Assembly: GCA_049841155.1 (NCBI GenBank)
Contig: JASGHI010000004.1
Span: forward strand, 496,001 to 560,000
Origin: ZC4RG30 sp049841155
GTDB taxonomy: Bacteria > Pseudomonadota > Gammaproteobacteria > Steroidobacterales > Steroidobacteraceae
Reading direction: 5' to 3'
DNA length: 64,000 bases
Within the stretch, counting starts at the first letter, position 1. The number at the start of each line of letters is the position of its first letter. The notes under the pieces are model-generated. The model was not told the DNA's origin. It searched no databases and saw only the letters and a list, made by a program, of their open reading frames with translations. The position numbers and the translations under genes are program-made. Shown here one piece after another: positions 57,500 through 64,000 of the stretch.

Positions 57500-58730
57500 G
57501 CGCGACGACCGGCAGCTGATCGTGGGCCTGGACATCGGCACCTCCAAGGTGGTGGCGCTGGTGGGCGAGATCGGCGTCGATGGCGCCATCGAGGTCGTGG
57601 GCCTGGGCTCGCATCCCTCGCGCGGCCTCAAGAAGGGCGTGGTGGTCAACATCGAATCCACGGTGCAGTCCATCCAGCGTGCCGTGGAGGAAGCCGAGCT
57701 CATGGCCGGCTGCGAGATCCACGCGGTGTATGCCGGCATCGCCGGCAGTCATGTGCGCAGCCTCAACTCGCATGGCGTGGTGGCCATCCGCGACCGCGAA
57801 GTCACTGAGACCGATGTGGGGCATGTGATCGATGCCGCCAAGGCGGTGGCCATTCCGGCGGACCAGAAGATCCTGCACGTGCTGCCGCAGGAATTCATCA
57901 TCGACGGGCAGGAGGGCATCCGCGACCCCATCGGCATGTCGGGCGTGCGCCTGGAAGCCAAGGTGCACATCGTCACCGGCGCCGACAGCGCCGCGCAGAA
58001 CATCGTCAAGTGCGTGCAGCGCTGCGGTCTCACCGTGGAAGACGTGGTGCTGGAACAGCTGGCGTCGAGCCACGCGGTGCTCACCGACGACGAGAAGGAA
58101 CTGGGCGTGTGCCTGGTGGACATCGGCGGCGGCACCACCGACCTTGCGGTGTTCTCGCATGGCGCCATCCGCCACACCGCGGTGATCCCCATCGCCGGCG
58201 ACCAGGTCACCAACGACATCGCGGTGTCGATGCGCACGCCCACGCACTTCGCCGAGGAGATCAAGGTGAAGTTCGCCTGCGCGCTGTCGCAGCTGGCCAA
58301 TCCGGACGAGAGCATCGAGGTGCCCAGCGTGGGCGACCGGCCGGCGCGGCGCCTGGCGCGCCAGACGCTGGCCGAGGTGGTCGAGCCGCGTTACGAGGAA
58401 CTCTTCGGCCTGATCCGCGACGAGCTGCGCCGCAGTGGCTTCGAGGAGCTGATCGCCGCGGGCATCGTGCTCACCGGCGGCAGCGCCAAGATGGAAGGCG
58501 CCATCGACCTGGCGGAGGAAATCTTCCACATGCCGGTGCGCCTGGGCCTGCCGCAACAGCATGTGAAGGGTCTGGCCGAAGTGGTGCAGAACCCGATCTA
58601 TTCGACGGGCGTGGGGCTGCTGCTGCACGCACGCGAGAACACGCAGGGCGCGTCGCGGGGGCGCGCCCTGTCGGTGAGTGTCCAGGGCATGTGGGAACGC
58701 ATGCAGTCCTGGTTCAAGGGCAATTTCTGA
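57492..58730 (+). CDS. ftsA: FtsA, actin-like divisome protein
   Basis: Membrane-tethering partner of FtsZ; 412 aa. LIVGLDIGTSKVVALVGE (residues 8-25), CLVDIGGGTTDLAVF and VLTGGSAKMEGAIDLAEE are the actin-fold nucleotide motifs; the C-terminal MWERMQSWFKGNF is an amphipathic membrane-targeting helix. The GTG at 57492 follows GGGAGG by five bases and lies inside the end of ftsQ. Confidence 0.97.
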   Translation: MAKRDDRQLIVGLDIGTSKVVALVGEIGVDGAIEVVGLGSHPSRGLKKGVVVNIESTVQSIQRAVEEAELMAGCEIHAVYAGIAGSHVRSLNSHGVVAIRDREVTETDVGHVIDAAKAVAIPADQKILHVLPQEFIIDGQEGIRDPIGMSGVRLEAKVHIVTGADSAAQNIVKCVQRCGLTVEDVVLEQLASSHAVLTDDEKELGVCLVDIGGGTTDLAVFSHGAIRHTAVIPIAGDQVTNDIAVSMRTPTHFAEEIKVKFACALSQLANPDESIEVPSVGDRPARRLARQTLAEVVEPRYEELFGLIRDELRRSGFEELIAAGIVLTGGSAKMEGAIDLAEEIFHMPVRLGLPQQHVKGLAEVVQNPIYSTGVGLLLHARENTQGASRGRALSVSVQGMWERMQSWFKGNF

Positions 58731-58762
58731 AGTCGTTTCGTTCACGTGAGGAGCTGACAGCC

Positions 58763-59971
58763 ATGTTTGAAGTAATGGATGCCTATAGCCAAAATGCGGT
58801 AATCAAGGTCATCGGTGTCGGTGGCGGCGGGGGCAACGCCGTGGCCCACATGGTGACCAGTGGAATCGAAGGGGTGGATTTCGCCTGCATCAACACCGAT
58901 GCGCAGGCCTTGAAGCATTCCAAGGTCAAGGCCGGAATCCAGATCGGCAGCGACATCACCAAGGGCCTGGGAGCCGGTGCGAATCCCGAGGTCGGCCGCG
59001 CCGCGGCGCTCGAGGACCGCGAACGCCTGATCGAACTCGTCGATGGCGCCGACATGCTGTTCCTCACCGCCGGCATGGGCGGCGGCACCGGCACCGGCGC
59101 GGCGCCGGTGGTGGCGCAGATCGCCAAGGAACTCGGCATCCTCACCGTTGCCGTGGTCACGCGCCCCTTCGAGATGGAGGGCGGCAAGCGTTCACGCGCC
59201 GCGGATGCGGGTCTTGCCGAATTGTCGAAGTACGTTGATTCGCTGATCACCATCCCGAACCAGAAGCTGCTGACGGTGCTGGGCGGCCAGACCACGCTGC
59301 TCGATGCCTTCAAGGCCGCGAACCAGGTGCTGCAGGGTGCCGTGCAGGGCATTGCGGAGCTGATCACGCGTCCGGGCCTCATCAACGTCGACTTCGCCGA
59401 CGTGCGCACGGTGATGGCCGAGACCGGCATGGCGATGATGGGCAGCGGCGCGGGCCGCGGCGAAGGCCGCGCACGCGTGGCCGCCGAGGCAGCCGTTTCC
59501 TCGCCGCTGCTCGAGCATGTGGACCTTGCCGATGCGCATGGCATCCTCGTCAACGTCACGGCGGGCATGGACCTTTCGATCGGCGAGTTCCAGGAAGTGG
59601 GTTCGATCGTCAAGCAGTTCGCTTCCGAGGACGCCACGGTGGTGGTCGGCACGGTGATCGATCCGGAGCTCTCGGACGAGCTGCGCGTGACGGTGGTGGC
59701 CACCGGCCTGAACCGCGTCGCCACGCAGAGCCGCCGCGATGCCTTCCGCGAAGCGGCGCTGCGCGAGAGCGCCACGGCTGCCCGCAGCGAACCCACCATG
59801 CGTGTGGTCAAGCGTCCGCAGGCGGCACCGGCGCAGCACGACTACGCCCATCTGGACAAGCCGGCGGTGCAGCGCTTTGCCCGCGCGGTCGGTGACGGCA
59901 TGGGCGGCAGCGCTGCGGTGGACGAGGAGTTGCTGGACATCCCGGCTTTCCTGCGCCGCCAGGCCGACTGA
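58763..59971 (+). CDS. ftsZ: FtsZ, tubulin-like division GTPase
   Basis: Forms the Z-ring; 402 aa. VIGVGGGGGNAVAHM near the N-terminus, tubulin signature GGGTGTGAAPVVA (about residues 104-116), NVDFADVRTVM and the T7 region; the C-terminal DIPAFLRRQAD is the conserved peptide that binds FtsA, ZipA and ZapE-type partners. AGGAG lies nine bases before the ATG. A strong hairpin follows the stop. Confidence 0.98.
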   Translation: MFEVMDAYSQNAVIKVIGVGGGGGNAVAHMVTSGIEGVDFACINTDAQALKHSKVKAGIQIGSDITKGLGAGANPEVGRAAALEDRERLIELVDGADMLFLTAGMGGGTGTGAAPVVAQIAKELGILTVAVVTRPFEMEGGKRSRAADAGLAELSKYVDSLITIPNQKLLTVLGGQTTLLDAFKAANQVLQGAVQGIAELITRPGLINVDFADVRTVMAETGMAMMGSGAGRGEGRARVAAEAAVSSPLLEHVDLADAHGILVNVTAGMDLSIGEFQEVGSIVKQFASEDATVVVGTVIDPELSDELRVTVVATGLNRVATQSRRDAFREAALRESATAARSEPTMRVVKRPQAAPAQHDYAHLDKPAVQRFARAVGDGMGGSAAVDEELLDIPAFLRRQAD

Positions 59972-59980
59972 AGATCCTCC

Positions 59981-60021
59981 GGTCCCGCGGCGCCCCTGGC
60001 ATCCGGCGCCGCGGCCAGACC
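59981..60021. terminator. Hairpin between ftsZ and lpxC
   Basis: CCGCGGCGCC (59985-59994) and GGCGCCGCGG (60005-60014) are perfect 10-bp arms with a ten-base loop, extended by GGTC/GACC at 59981 and 60018 across a small bulge. TTTT comes only at 60029-60032, so termination may be partial, allowing read-through to lpxC. Confidence 0.5.
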
Positions 60022-60094
60022 GGCGGAGTTTTGTGGTACGGTAGCCGCCCTCACCGGCTGCCGTGGCCACCTGCCACATCCATTCAATCCAGAG

Positions 60095-61015
60095 ATGGTC
60101 GGTCAACGCACCCTCAAGAACAGCATCCGCGCCACCGGCGTGGGGCTGCATACCGGCACCCAGATATACATGACGGTGAAGCCGGCGCCCGCCGACACGG
60201 GCATCGTCTTCCGCCGCACGGACCTGCCTCAGCAGATCGACATTCCCGCCTTCGCCGAAAACGTCGGCGAGACGCGCCTGGGCACCACCCTGGTCCAGGG
60301 CGAAGCCAAGGTGTCCACGGTCGAGCACCTGCTGTCGGCCTTCGCGGGTCTGGGGATCGACAACGCCATCGTCGAGGTCAGCGCGGGCGAGGTGCCCATC
60401 ATGGATGGCAGCGCCGGCCCCTTCGTGTTCCTGCTGCAGTCCGCCGGCATCGCCGAGCAGGGCGCTCCCAAGCGCTTCGTGCGCGTCAAGCGCAGCGTGG
60501 AAGTGCGGCAGGGCGACAAATGGGCGCGCTTCGATCCCTATGACGGGTTCAAGGTCAACTTCGAGATCGAGTTCGACCATCCGGTGTTCAAGCGCCGCTC
60601 GCAGCAGGCGTCGATGGATTTCTCCACGACCAGCTACCTCAAGGAAGTCAGCCGTGCGCGCACCTTCGGTTTCATGCGCGACCTCGAGACCATGCGCAAG
60701 CACAACCTCGCGCTGGGCGGCAACCTCGACAATGCCATCGTGCTCGATGATTCGGGCGTGATGAATGCCGACGGCCTGCGCTATGAGGACGAGTTCGTGA
60801 AGCACAAGATCCTCGACGCCATCGGGGACCTGTACCTGCTCGGCCACAGCCTCATCGGCGAATTCACCGGCTTCAAGTCCGGCCACGACCTCAACAACAA
60901 GCTGCTGCGCGCGCTGCTGAAGGACCGCAGCGCCTGGGAAGAGCTGACCTTCGAGCGGCCCGAGCAGGCGCCGATCGCCTACGTCGCGCCGCGGGCGCTG
61001 TCCGAAGCGTCCTAG
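60095..61015 (+). CDS. lpxC: LpxC, UDP-3-O-acyl-N-acetylglucosamine deacetylase
   Basis: Zinc enzyme for the committed step of lipid A synthesis; 306 aa. Zinc ligands are expected in STVEHLLSAFAGLGIDN (His near residue 77) and DEFVKHKILDAIGDLYLLG; GHSLIGEFTGFKSGHDLNNKLL (in part) carries the catalytic histidine. Starts MVGQRTLKNSIRATGVGLHTG (in part). Overlaps the convergent DUF721 gene by 4 bp. Confidence 0.98.
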   Translation: MVGQRTLKNSIRATGVGLHTGTQIYMTVKPAPADTGIVFRRTDLPQQIDIPAFAENVGETRLGTTLVQGEAKVSTVEHLLSAFAGLGIDNAIVEVSAGEVPIMDGSAGPFVFLLQSAGIAEQGAPKRFVRVKRSVEVRQGDKWARFDPYDGFKVNFEIEFDHPVFKRRSQQASMDFSTTSYLKEVSRARTFGFMRDLETMRKHNLALGGNLDNAIVLDDSGVMNADGLRYEDEFVKHKILDAIGDLYLLGHSLIGEFTGFKSGHDLNNKLLRALLKDRSAWEELTFERPEQAPIAYVAPRALSEAS

Positions 61016-61380
61016 CGGCGAAAGCCGGCATCCGGCATGAGCCGGGTCACCACCCTCGCGCCGGCCGGCAGTCCGGCCGGCAGGCGGCCCGCGGCGATAA
61101 GTTCATTGGCGGCGAGTTTGAGCCTTCCGGCCCACACGGCCGACGCCGTGAACAGCACCAGCTCGCCGTCCCGGATCCGGGCGCCCAGCAGCCGCGGACC
61201 CAGTTCCGGAGGCAGCAGGGACCGTAGCGCCGTGCACAGATCCGCGGTGTTTTCCGTTGTTTGAGCGTCGATGTCCCGCAGCTTGCCGCGTTGCACCAGG
61301 GTCGCGAGCAGGTGGGCCGCCGAGCGGGGAGGGGTGGAACTGCGAAATCCGGCCTTGTCTCGAGGGGGCTTCTTCGGCAT
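61012..61380 (-). CDS. DUF721/DciA-family protein
   Basis: Protein of 122 aa with the DUF721 pattern: basic N-terminus, LLPPELGPRLLGARIRDGELVLFTASAVWAGRLKLAANEL (in part), where the DGxLxLxxxxxxWAxxL stretch is the family signature. DciA members help load the replicative helicase in bacteria lacking DnaC. The lpxC-DUF721-M23-secA order is widespread in gammaproteobacteria. Start at 61380, divergent from the peptidase gene by 31 bp. Confidence 0.82.
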   Translation of the reverse strand: MPKKPPRDKAGFRSSTPPRSAAHLLATLVQRGKLRDIDAQTTENTADLCTALRSLLPPELGPRLLGARIRDGELVLFTASAVWAGRLKLAANELIAAGRLPAGLPAGARVVTRLMPDAGFRR

Positions 61381-61411
61381 AGTCGCCCGCAGTTTGCCGC
61401 GTCCGGTCCTG

Positions 61412-62296
61412 ATGAACCTCATATTTTTCTCACGCCGGCTGGGCCAGGCCCGCCACCTGCATCTGACGCACCCCGTCACGCTCTCTGTTTTCGGAGCGTT
61501 GGGGCTGGCGGTGCTCGGGTTGGCGTTCGGTCTGGGGATGAAGCTCGGCGCCAGCGGCGTCGGTGCCCGCACGCAGCTTGCCGAGATCCAGCTGCTGCGC
61601 CAGAACGTGCAGGACCGCATCGATGCCGTCGCGATGCGCATCGGCGAGATCAACGCCCACGTGATCCGGCTCGATGCGCTGGGCAAGCGCCTCACGCAGA
61701 TGGCCAACATTTCCAGCCGCGAGCTGAATTTCGACGTTGCGCCGGCCGTGGGTGACCCGGAAGGCTCGGACTTTGCCGGCGCCGCCGCCCAGATCCCCGA
61801 TCTCACGCAGATGCTCGACGATGTGGAGCGCAAGCTCGGAACCCGTGACGCGCAGCTGCTGGCCCTGGAGAACGTGATCCTCTCGCGCAGTCTCAACCAG
61901 GCCATCCGCCCCGACGGGCGGCCCGTGATCGAGGGCTACATCTCTTCTTATTACGGCGAGCGGCAGGATCCTTTCTCCGGCCACGAGGCCATCCACAAGG
62001 GCCTGGACTACGCCGGTGCGCTGGGTTCGCAGGTGGTGGCCGTGGCTGCGGGCGTGGTGACGCGGGCCGAAGGCCGCAACGGATATGGCAACCTGGTCGA
62101 GATCAACCACGGCAATGGCTACGTCACGCGCTATGCCCACAACCAGCGGCTGCTGGTTGCCGTGGGCGATACGGTGGTCCGCGGCCAGGCGGTGGCCCTG
62201 ATGGGTTCGACCGGCCGTTCCACCGGTCCGCATGTGCACTTCGAAGTGTTGCGCAATGGGCAGCAGGTGAACCCGCTGGCCTTCGTGAACCCCTGA
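61412..62296 (+). CDS. M23-family metallopeptidase (membrane-anchored, LytM type)
   Basis: Protein of 294 aa with an N-terminal signal-anchor (VTLSVFGALGLAVLGLAFGLGM), a coiled-coil (about 55-165) and a C-terminal LytM domain. Zinc-site motifs are all intact: H of GHEAIHKGLDYAG with Asp, and HVHFEVLRNG at the end, plus YGNLVEINHGNGYVTRYAH. It is thus probably an active endopeptidase on peptidoglycan, or an activator. Sits at the place of secM in E. coli. Confidence 0.9.
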   Translation: MNLIFFSRRLGQARHLHLTHPVTLSVFGALGLAVLGLAFGLGMKLGASGVGARTQLAEIQLLRQNVQDRIDAVAMRIGEINAHVIRLDALGKRLTQMANISSRELNFDVAPAVGDPEGSDFAGAAAQIPDLTQMLDDVERKLGTRDAQLLALENVILSRSLNQAIRPDGRPVIEGYISSYYGERQDPFSGHEAIHKGLDYAGALGSQVVAVAAGVVTRAEGRNGYGNLVEINHGNGYVTRYAHNQRLLVAVGDTVVRGQAVALMGSTGRSTGPHVHFEVLRNGQQVNPLAFVNP

Positions 62297-62305
62297 TCCA
62301 GGGGT
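62289..62305 (+). terminator. Short hairpin at the end of the M23 peptidase gene
   Basis: ACCCCTG, loop ATC, CAGGGGT: a perfect 7-bp stem that contains the stop codon, followed by CTTTG. Weak T-run, so a weak terminator at best. Confidence 0.35.
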
Positions 62306-62419
62306 CTTTGCTCCGCCGGGACGGCAAATTGTTCCGGGCGCCTCTTGCCCGCAGGCGTTGCCACCCCCAACTAAAGTAAAATGCTGCGTTCTGCGCCCCC
62401 GATCCGAGGATAGATTCCC

Positions 62420-64000
62420 GTGCTCCAGCTATTGACGCGTGTTTTCGGCAGCCGCAACGAGCGCACTGTGCGCGGATATTCGCGCCTGGCGAAGGAGGCC
62501 GGGGAGTTCGAGGCTTCCCTCCAGAAGCTCGACGACGCCCAGCTTGCCGGCAAGACGGCCGAGTTCCGCGAGCGGCTCCGGCAGGGAGCCACGCTCGACC
62601 AGCTGCTGCCCGAGGCCTTCGCCGTGGTGCGCGAGACCGCGCGCCGCACGCTGGGCATGCGCCATTTCGACGTGCAGCTCATCGGCGGCATGACCCTGCA
62701 CCAGGGGCGCATCTCGGAGATGCGCACCGGCGAGGGCAAGACGCTGATGGCGACGCTGCCGGCCTATCTGAACGCATTGCCGGCGCAGGGCGTTCACGTG
62801 GTCACCGTGAACGAATACCTCGCGCAGCGCGATGCGGACTGGATGGCGCCGGTGTACCGCTTCCTGGGTCTCACCGTGGGCGTCATCCGCAACAGCCAGA
62901 CCTCCGAGGAAAAGCGCGCCGCGTACGCCTGCGACATCACCTATGGCACCAACAACGAATTCGGCTTCGACTACCTGCGCGACAACCTCGCCTACCGCCT
63001 CGAGGACCGGGTGCAGCGCGGCCTGACCTTCGCCATCGTCGACGAGGTGGATTCCATCCTCATCGACGAGGCGCGCACGCCGCTGATCATCTCGGGTCCG
63101 GCAGAGGAAAGCACCGAGCTTTATCTTGCGATCAACAAGCTGGTGCCTTCGCTCCAGCGCCAGAAAGAAGAGGACGGCCCGGGCGATTTCTCCGTCGACG
63201 AGAAGGCGCGCCAGGTGCACGTGACGGAGGAAGGCCACGAGCACATCGAGGAGCTGATGCTGCAGCACGGCTTGCTGCGCGCGGGCGAGAGCCTTTACGA
63301 CGCGGCGAACATCCGCCTCATGCATCACCTCAATGCCGCGCTGCGCGCGCATTCGCTGTATCACCGCGACCACGAATACATCGTGCGCAACGGCGAGGTG
63401 GTGATCGTCGACGAGTTCACGGGCCGTACCATGCCCGGCCGCCGCTGGTCCGAGGGCCTGCACCAGGCGGTGGAGGCCAAGGAAGGCGTGCGCGTGCGCG
63501 AGGAGAACCAGACGGTTGCCTCGATCACCTTCCAGAACTACTTCCGCCTGTACAAGAAACTCTCGGGCATGACCGGCACGGCAGACACCGAAGCGCCGGA
63601 ATTCCTGCAGATCTACGGCCTCGAAGTGGTCGTGATCCCGACCCACAAACCGATGATCCGCAAGGACATGCCCGACCTCGTCTACCTGACGCAGGCCGAC
63701 AAGTTCAAGGCCATCATCGAGGACATCAAGGACTGCCAGTCGCGCAGCCAGCCGGTGCTGGTGGGTACCACATCCATCGAGTCTTCTGAACTGCTGGCCG
63801 GCGTGCTCAAGACCGAGGGCATCCGCCACGAAGTGCTCAACGCCAAGCAGCACGAGCGCGAGGCGCACATCATCGCCCAGGCCGGCCGTCCGGGCGCCGT
63901 GACCATCGCCACCAACATGGCCGGCCGCGGCACCGACATCCAGCTGGGCGGCAATTTCGAGGCCGAAATCGCCGATCTGGAGGCCGCCGGCGAAGCGGTG
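62420..64000 (+). CDS. secA: SecA, preprotein translocase ATPase (partial)
   Basis: Motor of the Sec export pathway; N-terminal 527 residues in the window, open at the edge. It starts at GTG 62420 (LQLLTRVFGSRNER, as in E. coli LLTKVFGSRNDR). Walker A is MRTGEGKTLMATLPAYL, then TNNEFGFDYLRDN, FAIVDEVDSILIDEARTPLIISG (in part), and MAGRGTDIQLGGNF near the edge. An A+T-rich spot (TAAAAT at 62377) upstream may hold its promoter. No SecM-like leader is seen. Confidence 0.97.
   Translation, partial: MLQLLTRVFGSRNERTVRGYSRLAKEAGEFEASLQKLDDAQLAGKTAEFRERLRQGATLDQLLPEAFAVVRETARRTLGMRHFDVQLIGGMTLHQGRISEMRTGEGKTLMATLPAYLNALPAQGVHVVTVNEYLAQRDADWMAPVYRFLGLTVGVIRNSQTSEEKRAAYACDITYGTNNEFGFDYLRDNLAYRLEDRVQRGLTFAIVDEVDSILIDEARTPLIISGPAEESTELYLAINKLVPSLQRQKEEDGPGDFSVDEKARQVHVTEEGHEHIEELMLQHGLLRAGESLYDAANIRLMHHLNAALRAHSLYHRDHEYIVRNGEVVIVDEFTGRTMPGRRWSEGLHQAVEAKEGVRVREENQTVASITFQNYFRLYKKLSGMTGTADTEAPEFLQIYGLEVVVIPTHKPMIRKDMPDLVYLTQADKFKAIIEDIKDCQSRSQPVLVGTTSIESSELLAGVLKTEGIRHEVLNAKQHEREAHIIAQAGRPGAVTIATNMAGRGTDIQLGGNFEAEIADLEAAGEAV

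Overview
This is a very GC-rich, gene-dense chromosomal window from a Gram-negative bacterium, almost certainly a gammaproteobacterium of a high-GC lineage (Xanthomonadales, Nevskiales or Steroidobacter-like; I cannot fix the genus by eye). The evidence is a gammaproteobacterial-style division and cell wall (dcw) cluster running mraZ to ftsZ then lpxC and secA, plus lptCAB-rpoN-hpf-rapZ, sspAB after petABC, lppC/rsmI/yraN, BaeSR and ZapE. Outer-membrane genes (lptA/B/C, kdsC/D, lpxC, an OprM-type channel) confirm a diderm envelope. About 62 protein genes and one RNA gene (rnpB) are seen. I see no transposons, phage genes, tRNAs, rRNAs or CRISPR arrays.

Layout. 1-4.0 kb: partial ispG (minus strand), dgkA, and a secreted tandem HtrA protease with a dead second protease domain. 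4.0-6.7 kb: tightly packed sua5, ornithine decarboxylase-like gene and a membrane-anchored RraB-like gene. 6.6-9.1 kb (minus): an aromatic hydroxylase of the 3-hydroxybenzoate 4-monooxygenase type with its own MarR regulator, a small catabolic insert among housekeeping genes. 9.2-13.6 kb: gpmA, a YggU protein, and an E2-E1beta-E1alpha 2-oxo acid dehydrogenase operon (minus), then divergent rarD. 14.5-21.7 kb (minus): kdsD-kdsC-lptC-lptA-lptB-rpoN-hpf-rapZ-zapE, one tightly coupled operon lacking ptsN. 21.8-29.7 kb: ibaG, murA, convergent degS-like protease, petABC (cytochrome bc1), sspAB, a cardiolipin synthase-like gene. 29.7-33.6 kb: yraN and lppC (minus), rsmI and a ModA-like protein (plus). 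33.6-40.7 kb: BaeRS two-component pair divergent from a macA-macB-oprM type efflux operon. 40.7-42.6 kb: DUF3617 protein and nhaA (minus). 42.7-43.1 kb: rnpB. 43.2-64 kb: mraZ-rsmH-ftsL-ftsI-murE-murF-mraY-murD-ftsW-murG-murC-ddlB-ftsQ-ftsA-ftsZ, lpxC, DUF721/DciA-like (minus), an M23 peptidase and the start of secA.

How it works together. Most of the window builds the envelope: peptidoglycan precursors (murA, murC-F, mraY, murG, ddlB), septation (ftsL/I/W/Q/A/Z, ZapE), lipopolysaccharide (lpxC, kdsC/D, lptA/B/C), periplasmic quality control (two HtrA-type proteins, LppC, an M23 peptidase) and an envelope-stress-type regulator facing an efflux pump. Genes are coupled by ATGA, GTGA, TTGA or TGATG overlaps over long runs.

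Most worth checking: (1) the Nma111/Deg7-like tandem protease at 1140-4016; (2) single-base frameshifts in both murD and ftsW, neighbouring essential genes; (3) four CAAT-type elements at exact 11-bp spacing between baeS and macA; (4) a 39-bp tandem repeat inside macA; (5) yraN apparently starting at CTG in a CTGA overlap; (6) a nine-codon mini-ORF where murB often sits; (7) RraB with a membrane anchor.
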